Source: Desulfosarcina ovata subsp. ovata (GTDB taxonomy: Bacteria; Desulfobacterota; Desulfobacteria; Desulfobacterales; Desulfosarcinaceae). Taken from it: a DNA stretch of 64,000 nt. The notes under the pieces are model-generated. The model worked only from the letters and a program-made list of their open reading frames with translations, searched no databases and was not told where the DNA came from. The translations under genes and the position numbers were made by a program. Of this stretch, positions 9,071 to 17,782 are shown one piece after another. Within the stretch, counting starts at the first letter, position 1. Each line of letters starts with the position of its first letter. The stretch is from positions 1,302,001 through 1,366,000 of the forward strand of contig NZ_AP021879.1 in assembly GCF_009689005.1 (NCBI RefSeq). The letters run 5' to 3'.

Positions 9071-9208
9071 ATTACCACATAAAGGTCAATGAAATTATGC
9101 TCAATAATCCACAAGGAAGTCGCAAATCAATATAGAAGTCCGCATTTGGAGGACAAAGCATCAATAATCGGCCTGTAGGTGGGAATTTTTAGAACGCCGT
9201 AGAAACAT

Positions 9209-9244
9209 AAAAGCCACTTATCAGCATCAAGCTGCGTAAGTGGC
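9209..9244 (-). terminator. Terminator downstream of tRNA-Glu 3' fragment
   Basis: On the minus strand, GCCACTTA pairs with TAAGTGGC (9213-9244), with an inner CAGC/GCTG helix, followed by TTTT. It sits 33 bases after the tRNA-Glu CCA end and is most simply read as that gene's own terminator, so the chromosomal flank lies on this side. Confidence 0.7.
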
Positions 9245-9276
9245 CGTAAACAGGGAAATAAAATGTATGTAAAAAG

Positions 9277-9320
9277 TGGCGTCCCCAAGGGGATTCGAAC
9301 CCCTGTCGCCGGCGTGAAAG
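9277..9320 (-). other. tRNA-Glu(TTC) 3' half: integration site (att) of conjugative element
   Basis: The minus strand reads CTTTCAC (anticodon loop with TTC), a T arm AGGGG-TTCGAAT-CCCCT, acceptor strand TGGGGAC, G73 and CCA. This agrees with the 3' 44 bases of bacterial tRNA-Glu. The 5' half is absent: upstream on the minus strand is unrelated sequence (9321 onward). Tyrosine-recombinase elements that use tRNA 3' ends leave exactly such a duplicate at the end distal to the complete tRNA. The element therefore extends to higher coordinates, and a full tRNA-Glu is predicted at its other end. Confidence 0.85.
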
Positions 9321-9372
9321 AAGTGCGACACGATACCAACATAACAATAACTTACTGATTTCACTTAATCAT

Positions 9373-9396
9373 AAAAAGACTCAGATGAGTCTTTTT
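9373..9396 (+). terminator. Hairpin with T-tract at element left end
   Basis: AAAAAGACTC-AGAT-GAGTCTTTTT, a perfect 10-bp stem with U/A tracts on both sides, so it can act in both directions. It insulates the first element gene from the att side. Confidence 0.75.
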
Positions 9397-9452
9397 CCCC
9401 TTTTTCATGGGTCGTTAGTTTCCGGATTGGTGTCCGCCTGGAGGTACGTCCC

Positions 9453-10871
9453 ATGAACGACAATCACGCCCAAATCAATCCTGTTTGTCAGCAGATGTTG
9501 AACTGCCGGCTGACCGGGAACATCACGCCAATCAGCTGGTTCCGCAACATATTGACTGGATCGGGCAAGCCCGATGTGGTCGCTATCATCCTTTTATCCG
9601 ATATTGTCTATTGGTACACGCCGGTAATGACCCGGGACGAGCACACCGGCGATGTGATCGGGATCCAGCAAAAATTTCAGGCCGACAAACTCCAGAAGAC
9701 CTACCAGGAATACGCCGACATTTTCAGTTTTTCCAAAAACCAGATTAAAAACGCCATCGACAATCTGGTCAGCCAGAATCTGATCACCCGCGAGTTCCGC
9801 CACATCAAAACGGGAAGCGGCCTTGCCATCACGAACGTGATGTATATCGAGCCGAATATCGAAAATATCATCAAAATTTCCAATAAATCCAGATCCCCCC
9901 AAAAAGCAGGGGGATATCCCCCTAAAAAGTTGGGGGATATCCCACCAAAAAGTTCGGGGATATCCCCCCAAAAAAATGGGGGACCTCCCCCCAAAAAGTT
10001 TGGGGTCATCCCCCCAAAAAATGGGGGGACGTATACAGAAACCACTACAGAGATTACTACAGAAACCACAACAACAACCACCGAAGCGGCGGCTGTCGAT
10101 CTTAGAAATCGTTTTCCAAAATCCATCCGCTCCCGCATCCCCAGGATTTACCAGGACCACAGGGACGTGTTGGCGAGCATCGACGCGTATCTGAAAACCC
10201 ACGGCAAGTCGTACGTCACAACCGAGCTCGATTATGCCATCCACAATTCGACCAAAAATGGCGGATTTCCCGCATTCCTGAAGCGCTCGCTGGAAAATGG
10301 CTGGGGCGCCGAGGACCTGAAGGTTCTGCAGGCAGCCCAAAAGGAGCAACGTATTCTGGAGCGCCGGCAGAAGGAAAGAGACCTTGAAGCGCTACGCGCC
10401 GAACAGGAACGCCTGGCTGATATCGAAAAGTGGGATCGACAGATTGATCAGAAAGTTCAAGAAACCCTCGAGTGTATTTCCCCAACTGAGCTGAACCGCA
10501 TCAAAACCGAGGCCTGGGAACAGGCCGAAAAGAAAACACCCAGTCTGAAAGGCCAGACAAGCCAGGAGCTTGCAGCGGCAAAGGAAAAACTGTCCACCCT
10601 TTCGGATCCCGAACGAAAGAGTCTCTTGGAGGTTGCCAAGGCAGCCGTACGTGCTTCGATCGGCAACCTGTTGGGAGAAAATCATCCCGGATTCCACAGG
10701 GCGGTGGATAGCCAGGTGCTCAAGGAAATCCAGGAAAGGTATCCCCTGCACACGCCCCTGACCGACCTCTGGAAAGAGCGCGTCAAGACGGAATCCGATC
10801 GGATTTTGAAAGTCATGGTCATACGAAATTACGGGCTTTTGAAAAGCCAAACCGTCGGGGACTCGCCATGA
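9453..10871 (+). CDS. Winged-helix replication-initiator-like protein
   Basis: 472 residues. Residues 20-135 match the HTH family found in plasmid and phage replication modules. They include PISWFRN, VVAIILLSDIVYWYTP, the KxxFSKNQIKNAIDNL winged-helix segment and ITNVMYIEPN. A proline/glycine/lysine linker (about 148-195) is encoded by G- and C-tract repeats and is followed by a Thr/Glu stretch. The C-terminal half is helical and charged (coiled coil around 295-340). A good Shine-Dalgarno (GGAGG) lies 9 bases before the ATG. It is the first gene of the element and overlaps the next by ATGA. A replication role is inferred from family character and position. Confidence 0.6.
   Translation: MNDNHAQINPVCQQMLNCRLTGNITPISWFRNILTGSGKPDVVAIILLSDIVYWYTPVMTRDEHTGDVIGIQQKFQADKLQKTYQEYADIFSFSKNQIKNAIDNLVSQNLITREFRHIKTGSGLAITNVMYIEPNIENIIKISNKSRSPQKAGGYPPKKLGDIPPKSSGISPQKNGGPPPKKFGVIPPKNGGTYTETTTEITTETTTTTTEAAAVDLRNRFPKSIRSRIPRIYQDHRDVLASIDAYLKTHGKSYVTTELDYAIHNSTKNGGFPAFLKRSLENGWGAEDLKVLQAAQKEQRILERRQKERDLEALRAEQERLADIEKWDRQIDQKVQETLECISPTELNRIKTEAWEQAEKKTPSLKGQTSQELAAAKEKLSTLSDPERKSLLEVAKAAVRASIGNLLGENHPGFHRAVDSQVLKEIQERYPLHTPLTDLWKERVKTESDRILKVMVIRNYGLLKSQTVGDSP
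9893..10028 (+). repeat. Iteron-like repeats inside the initiator-like gene
   Basis: About six imperfect units of 21-24 bp with the pattern CCCCCC-AAAAA-NNN-GGGG-GATAT, in frame with the surrounding gene. Neighbouring units form GGGGGATATCCCCC palindromes. An A/C-rich tract follows (10029-10085). An initiator gene with iterons inside it is the arrangement of lambda O and several plasmid or phage replication genes, so this may be the element's origin. Runs of G and C could alternatively form quadruplex or hairpin structures. Confidence 0.6.
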
Positions 10872-11044
10872 AACGCATCGTTTACGCAATCGTGATTGTA
10901 ACCGTGTTGATCGGCTGCGCCAAACATCCGGTCACCGCCCTTAGGAACGCCACGATAAATGTCGCCGAGCCGAGGGTTTTTCATGGCAGCGATATCATCG
11001 ATTGCAAAATCAACCATCAACAACATCGTCAAAGGGAGGACTAA
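10868..11044 (+). CDS. Small lipoprotein at head of transfer operon
   Basis: 58 residues. A signal peptide with lipobox VLIGC (Cys16) predicts an outer- or inner-membrane lipoprotein with a short mature domain. The ATG overlaps the stop of the preceding gene (ATGA), so translation is coupled. It sits just ahead of the pilin gene, a position where small VirB7/TraV-like or exclusion lipoproteins occur. No family recognised. Confidence 0.65.
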   Translation: MKRIVYAIVIVTVLIGCAKHPVTALRNATINVAEPRVFHGSDIIDCKINHQQHRQRED

Positions 11045-11048
11045 AGTC

Positions 11049-11384
11049 ATGCAAGCCGTCCGAAAATTAAGTATCGCCCTGATTGTTTTAACCGTCGGCT
11101 TTTGCCCAGGGGTGGCATCCGCTTTCCAGGCGCCGGCCTCCGGAAGTTTTGCGTACAGCGTTTACGACCTTTTCATGAACGAGATCCTGACGGGCGCCAT
11201 CGGGTTCGTCATTGCCGCCGGCCTGGTCCTCTACGCCATATTCTGGGCGGTCCGCAGCAACGTATTCGGCACCATCGTCTGTGCCATCTGTGCAGGGCTG
11301 ATCATCTTCATCGAGGATGTCGTGATCTCGCTTGGAATAACCGTCGCGGAGGTTGAAAACATCGTCTCGAAATCTCTGTTTTAA
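11049..11384 (+). CDS. traA: F-type conjugative pilin precursor, TraA-like
   Basis: 111 residues with a cleavable signal sequence ending near VASAFQA. The mature part has two hydrophobic segments, EILTGAIGFVIAAGLVLYAI and FGTIVCAICAGLIIFIED, as in VirB2/TraA pilins. GGGAGGACTAAAGTC precedes the ATG. It opens the tra gene order A-L-E-K-B-V-C and lies 26 bases before traL. The assignment rests on size, topology and position, since pilins diverge quickly. Confidence 0.75.
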   Translation: MQAVRKLSIALIVLTVGFCPGVASAFQAPASGSFAYSVYDLFMNEILTGAIGFVIAAGLVLYAIFWAVRSNVFGTIVCAICAGLIIFIEDVVISLGITVAEVENIVSKSLF

Positions 11385-11410
11385 CAACTTTGGTTCGTGG
11401 AGGTTGCCCA

Positions 11411-11682
11411 TGCGATACCAGATACCCCGCTACTTGAACGAGCAAGTCCGGTTTGTCGGGCTGCAAAGCGATGAGTTCATCATGTGCCTTCTATCCGTTT
11501 ACATTTGCATGATCTTTCGATTTCAGTGGATGGTCCTGATCCTCAACCTGGCGATGGTCGCTTCCTTCATCTGGATAGGCCGCAATTTTCCCAGGGGGTT
11601 CATCCGGCATGTTGCCTATTTCAGCGGATTTTACAGATTCTCCAATTATCCGAATTTTTTTGCCAACAGGTTTATCGAATGA
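11411..11682 (+). CDS. traL: T4SS protein TraL
   Basis: 90 residues from the ATG at 11411, which has GTGGAGG upstream. The start MRYQIPRYLNEQVRFVG and the two hydrophobic segments (residues about 25-60) match TraL, the small inner-membrane component of F-type pilus assembly (VirB3-like). Its stop overlaps the traE start (GAATGA). Confidence 0.88.
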
Positions 11683-12239
11683 AGCTTTCCATTTACGGCG
11701 ACAAATTGGCCAATACCATGGCCGAAAACAGGCTCCTCAAGCTCTGCTTGCTTGTGACCTTGGGGCTAACCATTGTCAATTCGCTCGTGGCCTACCATGC
11801 GATGAACAATCAGAAAGTGGTGATCCTGCCTCCGGTGGTGGATCATAAAATCGAGATCAGGGGCAACGATGCGGATGACGAATATCTCAAATTGATGGGT
11901 CGGTATTCGATCAAGCTGCTTCTTGACTACACACCAAGCAACGCAGAGCAAAACTTTTCCGATTTTCTTAAACTGGCGTCCCCTCGCGTATTCAGGTCCA
12001 TGCGAATCGATCTCGACAAAATCATTGAAGAAGTGATTCGTCTGAGGATCAGTTCCTCGTTTCAAATCAATACAATTAAAAAATTGGGAACCACAAACCG
12101 GATCGAACTGATCGGCCTGCGAAGCAAGTTTGCCGATGACGTGCGCATCGCGGATGCCATCGAAAACCACATTATCGAGTATGAAATCGATGATGGAACC
12201 TTCAGGATTACAGGAGTATCCCAAAAAAATGGCACGTAA
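11679..12239 (+). CDS. traE: T4SS protein TraE (VirB5/VirB8-like)
   Basis: 186 residues. There is a short cytoplasmic N-terminus, one transmembrane helix at about residues 20-40 (LCLLVTLGLTIVNSLVAYHA) and a periplasmic domain with the VILPPVVDHKIEI segment typical of TraE. TraE is an inner-membrane pilus assembly protein with a VirB8-like fold. It overlaps both neighbours by a few bases, which shows a tightly coupled operon. Confidence 0.9.
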   Translation: MKLSIYGDKLANTMAENRLLKLCLLVTLGLTIVNSLVAYHAMNNQKVVILPPVVDHKIEIRGNDADDEYLKLMGRYSIKLLLDYTPSNAEQNFSDFLKLASPRVFRSMRIDLDKIIEEVIRLRISSSFQINTIKKLGTTNRIELIGLRSKFADDVRIADAIENHIIEYEIDDGTFRITGVSQKNGT

Positions 12240-13008
12240 ACAATTATCCAATTTTTTAGTCGTCCTTTTATTCGCCTCACTGTTTCCGGTGCCTGTCCAG
12301 GCATCCGACCAGATCGGCAATCAGACGAGCGGTTACCAGATGACGGACCAGATGACCCCGGTCAAGCTGGCGCCGGGAGCCATCAACCGTATCCATTGCA
12401 GCGAGCCCATCCAAAACATCAACGCCCCCCATGGACTCCATATGGAAGTGGAGTACCAGGGAAACGATGCCTTCGTTACGTTGGGCAGGAACGCAAAACA
12501 GGGGGTTGTTTACGTCATTACGAAAAGCGGGGACGTATTTTCACTGGAAATCATCCCTAAAAATGGTCTCAAGGCCAGGGTCATCCGACTGGAGTCTCCA
12601 ACCCACAAAGCCAGGGAGAACCTGCTCAAGTTCGCCGGGCTGGATAAGGAAACGGCCGCTGTGGATCTGATTCGAAACGCCTTTGTCGACACGATTCCCG
12701 AAAATTTCAATGTGATTTCAAAGGATCAGAAAATCGATGGAATCGAGCATTTGCGGATCCGGTTGCGGCGTATCGTGGCTATCGATGGCGTTCCCCTCAG
12801 GCTGAACGAATACCTCGTAAGCATCGCACCTTCGGCGGACATGAAAGAGATGATGGTGGACGAAACCAGTTTTCTGGTTCCAAAACTGACCCGCAATCCA
12901 ACGGCCATCTGCCTGGGAAGGGATTTGGCGCATTTTACAGGCGGCAAGGTGCTCTTGCGCGCCGGCAAAACCGTGCGCCTGTTTATTGTTGAACATTCAC
13001 CCAATTGA
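12229..13008 (+). CDS. traK: T4SS secretin-like protein TraK
   Basis: 259 residues with a signal peptide (cleavage near VQASDQ). The mature protein contains the LAPGAINRIHC segment and a beta-rich C-terminal domain, as in TraK, the VirB9-like outer-membrane core component that works with TraB and TraV. The ATG lies 11 bases inside the end of traE. Confidence 0.88.
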   Translation: MARKQLSNFLVVLLFASLFPVPVQASDQIGNQTSGYQMTDQMTPVKLAPGAINRIHCSEPIQNINAPHGLHMEVEYQGNDAFVTLGRNAKQGVVYVITKSGDVFSLEIIPKNGLKARVIRLESPTHKARENLLKFAGLDKETAAVDLIRNAFVDTIPENFNVISKDQKIDGIEHLRIRLRRIVAIDGVPLRLNEYLVSIAPSADMKEMMVDETSFLVPKLTRNPTAICLGRDLAHFTGGKVLLRAGKTVRLFIVEHSPN

Positions 13009-13017
13009 TTGAATCCA

Positions 13018-14283
13018 ATGAAAAAACTAATCGATCTGTTTCGAGACTTAAAAAGCAGGGACAAAAGCCGGCTGGTAAAAATCGCCATCGGTTCGGTGCT
13101 GGTTATCGTTGTGTTCAGCGCCTATCAATTCACCAAGGACAAAGACGGGCAGATCCCAACCCGCGCGGATGTCAAGAAAAACACGCTGCAATTCGACAAG
13201 CGGACCTTCGAGAAGACCATCTATAACAAGACCCGTGCGGACGTCGAAGAATTGCGAAGCGAGCTGTCAGCTTTCAAAAAGGAGGTGCGGGACATGCTCG
13301 CCGAGAAATTTCAGGCGGTCGAACAAATACAGCGGTACGGAGAAAAAAAAGGAACGCCGGACTTCCTTTCGAATCCCCCTGCCAACGACAAAGCCATCGG
13401 CAAGGTTCCACCAAAGAACCTGTCGTTTACCACACCGCTGCCCGTTGTCGAAAAAATGCAAAGAAATGGGCCTGCCTCCCCTGAAAAGAATTATTTCCAG
13501 GGATATCGGATCCGGGGAAAATCCTCGGGCAACAATAAAAATCAGCCTCCCGTCAAACAGATTGCGGTTTTTGTAAATCCTCAAGCGACCGCAGCCGGTT
13601 CGCAGGATGCCGATAATATCGAGGTTCACCTGCCGCCATCCTTCATGGAAGCAAATTTGCTCAACGGTGTCACCGCACCTGCCACGGATGTGGGCAAGAA
13701 CAATCCCATCCCCATGCTGATCCGGGTCAACAACCTGGCGGTGCTGCCCAACAACGTGAAAAGCAATACCAAGGGCTGCTTCGTTGTGGCGGAGGGGTAC
13801 GGGAGTCTTGCAGACGAACGGGTTCACGCCCGCCTGTTGTCCTTATCCTGCATCAACCAGAAAGGGGGTACCGTGATCGATCAGGCCATCAAGGGGTTTG
13901 TGGTCGATACCGACGGCAAGGAGGGCATGAAAGGCCATGTTTACGCTAAATTCGGGCAACAGATCGCCCGGGTGGCGATCGCCGGCTTTCTGGAAGGTCT
14001 GGGAGACGCCATGAGCCTGGGGCAGCAGGAATTCACTTACGGCGTCAATACCGGCGTTCGAACCGGCCAGTTCAAGGATACCGATCCGGAGACCCTGGCC
14101 AAGGCCGGCATCGGCCAGGGCATTGTCAATGTGGCCCAGGATCTTCAAAAATTCTATCTGGATCTGGCCGAACAAAGCCTGCCGGTCATCGAGGTACACC
14201 CCACCAAAAATATCACCATCGTGATCAGCGAAGGGGTGGATATCGCTATCAAGAAACAAGAAACCTCAAAGGTGGAACTATGA
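13018..14283 (+). CDS. traB: T4SS core protein TraB (VirB10-like)
   Basis: 421 residues from the ATG at 13018. A TTG at 13009 is also in frame. One N-terminal transmembrane helix (about residues 22-38) is followed by a coiled coil (about 65-105), a proline-rich linker and the C-terminal TraB/TrbI domain with IPMLIRVNNLAVLPNNV and KGCFVVAEGYG. It spans the envelope and forms the T4SS core with TraK and TraV. The last bases overlap the traV start. Confidence 0.92.
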   Translation: MKKLIDLFRDLKSRDKSRLVKIAIGSVLVIVVFSAYQFTKDKDGQIPTRADVKKNTLQFDKRTFEKTIYNKTRADVEELRSELSAFKKEVRDMLAEKFQAVEQIQRYGEKKGTPDFLSNPPANDKAIGKVPPKNLSFTTPLPVVEKMQRNGPASPEKNYFQGYRIRGKSSGNNKNQPPVKQIAVFVNPQATAAGSQDADNIEVHLPPSFMEANLLNGVTAPATDVGKNNPIPMLIRVNNLAVLPNNVKSNTKGCFVVAEGYGSLADERVHARLLSLSCINQKGGTVIDQAIKGFVVDTDGKEGMKGHVYAKFGQQIARVAIAGFLEGLGDAMSLGQQEFTYGVNTGVRTGQFKDTDPETLAKAGIGQGIVNVAQDLQKFYLDLAEQSLPVIEVHPTKNITIVISEGVDIAIKKQETSKVEL

Positions 14284-14738
14284 GAACGATATGGCTATTG
14301 CTCATCCTGGCTGCCTTCCTCTCGCTGGCAGGCTGCCAGACCCTGAACCCTTATGATGAGTACAGTGACTGCCCGGATCCGTTCAACGGCGATTGTGTCC
14401 CCATGGATACCGCCTACCGACGATCCAAGGCCGATCCAAAAAACGCGGCGGCCATCGACATCGATCCACAGCATGATTCACCGCTGATAAAGGATCGACC
14501 CGAAACGAGCGAAACCGGCAAAACACTTCAACAACGCCAGGATCAGGTTTACAAAAACGAATTGTATCAGGAGATCGCCGGTCTGGTGAGGCGTCCCATC
14601 ACACCCGTCCGGATTCCCGCCAAGTTGATGCGGGTTTTGATTTTAGGATACGACCGCGAGGATCGCTTTTACAGCCATCGCTATATCTTTTTCAAAAGCG
14701 ACAGATCCCGCTGGATCCTGGATATCATCGACGAGTAG
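14280..14738 (+). CDS. traV: T4SS lipoprotein TraV (VirB7-like)
   Basis: 152 residues. The signal peptide ends in lipobox SLAGC (Cys19). It is followed by two close cysteines (SDCPDPFNGDC) as in TraV, then a C-terminal segment with PVRIPAKLMRVLILGY. It anchors the outer-membrane end of the TraB/TraK core. It overlaps traB by 4 bases and is 4 bases from traC. Confidence 0.88.
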   Translation: MRTIWLLLILAAFLSLAGCQTLNPYDEYSDCPDPFNGDCVPMDTAYRRSKADPKNAAAIDIDPQHDSPLIKDRPETSETGKTLQQRQDQVYKNELYQEIAGLVRRPITPVRIPAKLMRVLILGYDREDRFYSHRYIFFKSDRSRWILDIIDE

Positions 14739-14742
14739 AATT

Positions 14743-17238
14743 ATGCTGCTACTGGATAAAATATTGGGTGTGGGCGACGCATTCAACGCAAAGCGATTTG
14801 TCAACCTGGCCAATCGGGACAAGCTTTCGGCCTACCTGCCCTATCAGTCCTGGGACAGGAAAGCCGGCGTCTACCATAGCGCCGATGACACCTTCGGCTA
14901 TGTGTGGGAATGCACCCCCCTGGTGTATGCCGCGGCAAAGGTGTTCGAGAACCTGAAAGGGTGCATCCACAGCGGGATTCCCTCCGGCAGCGTTCTCCAG
15001 TTCATGATGTACGCCGATCCGGACTGCACCGACCTTTTCGACCATTACCGCTCGCTGAAAAGCCGCCAGAATCCATTTTTGGATACCCTCACCGACAACA
15101 TGATCCGGCATTTCTCCGAAGCCGAGTTTGGTCTGAGAAGCACCAACAGCATTCCCGTGAGAAATTTCAGGTTGCTGGTGAGCCTCAAGTTCCCGCCGGG
15201 AGAACAGCTTAGCGATCAGTTCGAATTCGCCGCCCTTTCGGTGGCCGAGGCACTCAAGGGGGCCGGTTTGGATCCCATGCCCCTGGATCCCAGCGGCCTG
15301 ATCGGACTTTTGTCAAAGATTCTCAACACCGGGGCAAATACACAGCTTTTCCCTTATGATCCGGATCTGGAAATCCGCAAACAAATCGTCCGCGCCGGTA
15401 TGATCGATACCAAATTCACCCATGTGGAAATACGCGGCGGGTGTGCTTCGAAATACCTGAAGGCCCAGACCGTAAAAGGATGGCCCATTGGTGAGATCGA
15501 ACCCCTCACCATGAATCGCATCATGGGTGGGATCATGGGCGCCGTTGATGACAACAATCAGATTACCTGCCCGTTCTGGGTTACCGTTAACATTGTTTTC
15601 GAAGGGCTGTCCAAACGCATTCGCTCCAAAACCGAATTGATGATCCGCCAGGAAAAAAGAGGCGTGCGCGGTCAAAAGGAAAACGAAAGGGAAGCCGAGT
15701 ATCGCTGGGCAGCCAAGGAATTGATCAGTGGCAACACCTTCGTGCGCGTCGTCCCCATTATCTGGAATATCGGCCGCTCAACCGAGGAAATCGATACCAA
15801 CTGCGCCCAGATCAGGCGGATATGGCATTCCCAGGGAGGCGGGTTCGTGCTTCAGGAGGATATGGGAATCCTGACGCCGCTTTTGATCGCATCGTTGCCC
15901 CTGGGTCTTTACAACATCGGCACCAACATCGATTTCATGGAACGCGACAAAATCATGCCGGCGGAAACCGCCCTGCGCCTTCTGCCCGTACAGGGAGATT
16001 TTACCGGATCCGGCCAGCCCACGGCCCTGTTCTTGGGACGCAAAGGGCAGGTGGTTTCCTACGGCATGTTCAACGAAGGATCGACCAACAACAACGCGGT
16101 GGTTACCGCAACGACCGGTGCGGGCAAATCCTACCTGATGAATTATCTTCTCAAGGAGATCTATTCCAATGGCGGATTGATCCGGGTTTTCGATCTGGGC
16201 AGAAGCTACGAAAAGCTGGCCAAGATTTTGGGCGGCAACTTCATCGAGTTCACCGAGGACTCCACCGTATCGCTCAACCCTTTCACCCACATCCGCAATA
16301 TCGACGAATCCATCGATTCCATTTCGGCAATCCTCTACCAGATGTGCTACTCGGCGACAGGCCAGATGCCCACGGAAACCCAAATGACCATCTTGAAAAA
16401 CACGGCGCGCATAGCCTGGGAACTGGAAGGAAACGATGCCGGTATCGATGCGATCTATCGGTTCCTGAACCGTTTCACGGAAGTGTCCAAGCGAATGGAG
16501 TCCGACATCGATCTGTCCAAGATCAAGGACATCGATTCCATTGCCGCCGAACTGGGATTCAACCTCAAGGATTTCACTACCAAGGGTCCCTATGGCAAGT
16601 GGTTTGCCGGACCGGCCACCTTGGACATCGGCAGCGACGAGTTCGTGGTCCTTGAAGTCGATTCGCTGAAAGACATGGACTCGCTGTTCAGGGTGGTTTG
16701 CATGCAGATCATCCACTACATCACCCAGAATCTCTATCTTTCAGATCGTCAGCGCCCGCGTGTGATCGTCTTCGAGGAGACGGCCCAGTGGGTCAGCAAG
16801 GACAGCTTCATCGCCATGGTCATCGAGTCCGGGTACCGACTGGCGCGTAAATATTTCGGGTCCTTCATCACGGTGCTGCAATCGCCCCTGGACATCGTCA
16901 ATTTCGACAAGGTCGGCCGGGTAATCAATTCCAACTCGGCCTACAAATTCTATTTGCAATCCAGGGACTACCCCCAGGCAATCAAAGAGAAAATCATCGA
17001 GTACGACGAATTCATGGGCGCCATCCTGAACTCGGTGCGTCTGGTGAAGCCCAAATACTCCGAGTTCCTGATGGAAACCCCCAACGGAACCGGCGTGGCA
17101 CGGCTGTCCCTCGATCCGGTGGCCTACTATGCCTTTACTTCCGATCCCCAGGACAACGCCCGCATCAACGCCCTTTTAAGAAAAGGATATCCATATCATG
17201 AAGCGATTCAAAAGCTCGCCGGTCAAAGGCGTTATTGA
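14743..17238 (+). CDS. traC: T4SS ATPase TraC (VirB4-like)
   Basis: 831 residues, the usual size for F-type TraC. The N-terminal TraC_F_IV region (about 30-270) is followed by the motor domain with Walker A TTGAGKS at about residues 457-463 and Walker B VIVFEE at about 674. The late segment TVLQSPLDIVNF is typical of the VirB4/TraC RecA fold. It powers pilus assembly at the inner membrane. Its 3' end overlaps traW by 41 bases. Intact. Confidence 0.95.
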   Translation: MLLLDKILGVGDAFNAKRFVNLANRDKLSAYLPYQSWDRKAGVYHSADDTFGYVWECTPLVYAAAKVFENLKGCIHSGIPSGSVLQFMMYADPDCTDLFDHYRSLKSRQNPFLDTLTDNMIRHFSEAEFGLRSTNSIPVRNFRLLVSLKFPPGEQLSDQFEFAALSVAEALKGAGLDPMPLDPSGLIGLLSKILNTGANTQLFPYDPDLEIRKQIVRAGMIDTKFTHVEIRGGCASKYLKAQTVKGWPIGEIEPLTMNRIMGGIMGAVDDNNQITCPFWVTVNIVFEGLSKRIRSKTELMIRQEKRGVRGQKENEREAEYRWAAKELISGNTFVRVVPIIWNIGRSTEEIDTNCAQIRRIWHSQGGGFVLQEDMGILTPLLIASLPLGLYNIGTNIDFMERDKIMPAETALRLLPVQGDFTGSGQPTALFLGRKGQVVSYGMFNEGSTNNNAVVTATTGAGKSYLMNYLLKEIYSNGGLIRVFDLGRSYEKLAKILGGNFIEFTEDSTVSLNPFTHIRNIDESIDSISAILYQMCYSATGQMPTETQMTILKNTARIAWELEGNDAGIDAIYRFLNRFTEVSKRMESDIDLSKIKDIDSIAAELGFNLKDFTTKGPYGKWFAGPATLDIGSDEFVVLEVDSLKDMDSLFRVVCMQIIHYITQNLYLSDRQRPRVIVFEETAQWVSKDSFIAMVIESGYRLARKYFGSFITVLQSPLDIVNFDKVGRVINSNSAYKFYLQSRDYPQAIKEKIIEYDEFMGAILNSVRLVKPKYSEFLMETPNGTGVARLSLDPVAYYAFTSDPQDNARINALLRKGYPYHEAIQKLAGQRRY

Positions 17239-17782
17239 AATCGGCGTCCTGATACTTTGCCTTTTCATGAACCAAGGCGGTCTCCAGGCCAGGAACCTGG
17301 GCCGTGTGGGACCGGTATACCCGATCATTGAAAAAAGCGCCGCGTTTTCAAAAAACGGCAACGATAGCCGACCCAATCCCATCACGTCCATGACACTGCC
17401 GACCACGTCGGTCGAAACGAAACAATTCCTGGATTTAACCTACACGGTCCCCTGGGACATCACCGACGCCGAAGGAAATATCGTCTACCCGAAAGGGTAT
17501 CGCTACAACCCTCTGGCACATCGCCGGTTTCGCACCATGATCGTCATCGATGGAAGTAAGCCTGACCAGCTTGACTGGGCCGATCATGCAGAGGGCACAG
17601 CCGATCCCATGACACGCATCGTGATCACCCAGGGCGACCTTACCACCGTATCCAAACGATTCCATCGGCATGTCTATCGATTGCATCCCCAGGTGGCCCA
17701 ACGCTTTGGGATAAAAAGCGTTCCAACAATTGTTCAACAGAAAGGAGCGGTCCTTGCGGTTACATCCACACCTGTCCATTAG
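17198..17782 (+). CDS. traW: T4SS protein TraW
   Basis: 194 residues with an N-terminal hydrophobic signal (GVIEIGVLILCLFMN). The mature domain ends with the thioredoxin-like cis-Pro segment FGIKSVPTIVQQKG that TraW shares with TrbC. It is a periplasmic pilus assembly protein. It overlaps traC by 41 bases at the 5' end and traU by 29 bases at the 3' end. Confidence 0.85.
   Translation: MKRFKSSPVKGVIEIGVLILCLFMNQGGLQARNLGRVGPVYPIIEKSAAFSKNGNDSRPNPITSMTLPTTSVETKQFLDLTYTVPWDITDAEGNIVYPKGYRYNPLAHRRFRTMIVIDGSKPDQLDWADHAEGTADPMTRIVITQGDLTTVSKRFHRHVYRLHPQVAQRFGIKSVPTIVQQKGAVLAVTSTPVH

Noticed and set aside
8811-9092. Plus-strand frames of 80-93 codons near 8.8-9.1 kb
   Set aside because: Antisense of the group II intron reverse transcriptase fragment; that minus-strand reading gives recognisable motifs.
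9594-10349. Minus-strand frames with glycine/phenylalanine repeats at the iteron region
   Set aside because: Mirror of the in-frame G/C-tract repeats of the initiator-like gene; no ribosome binding site.
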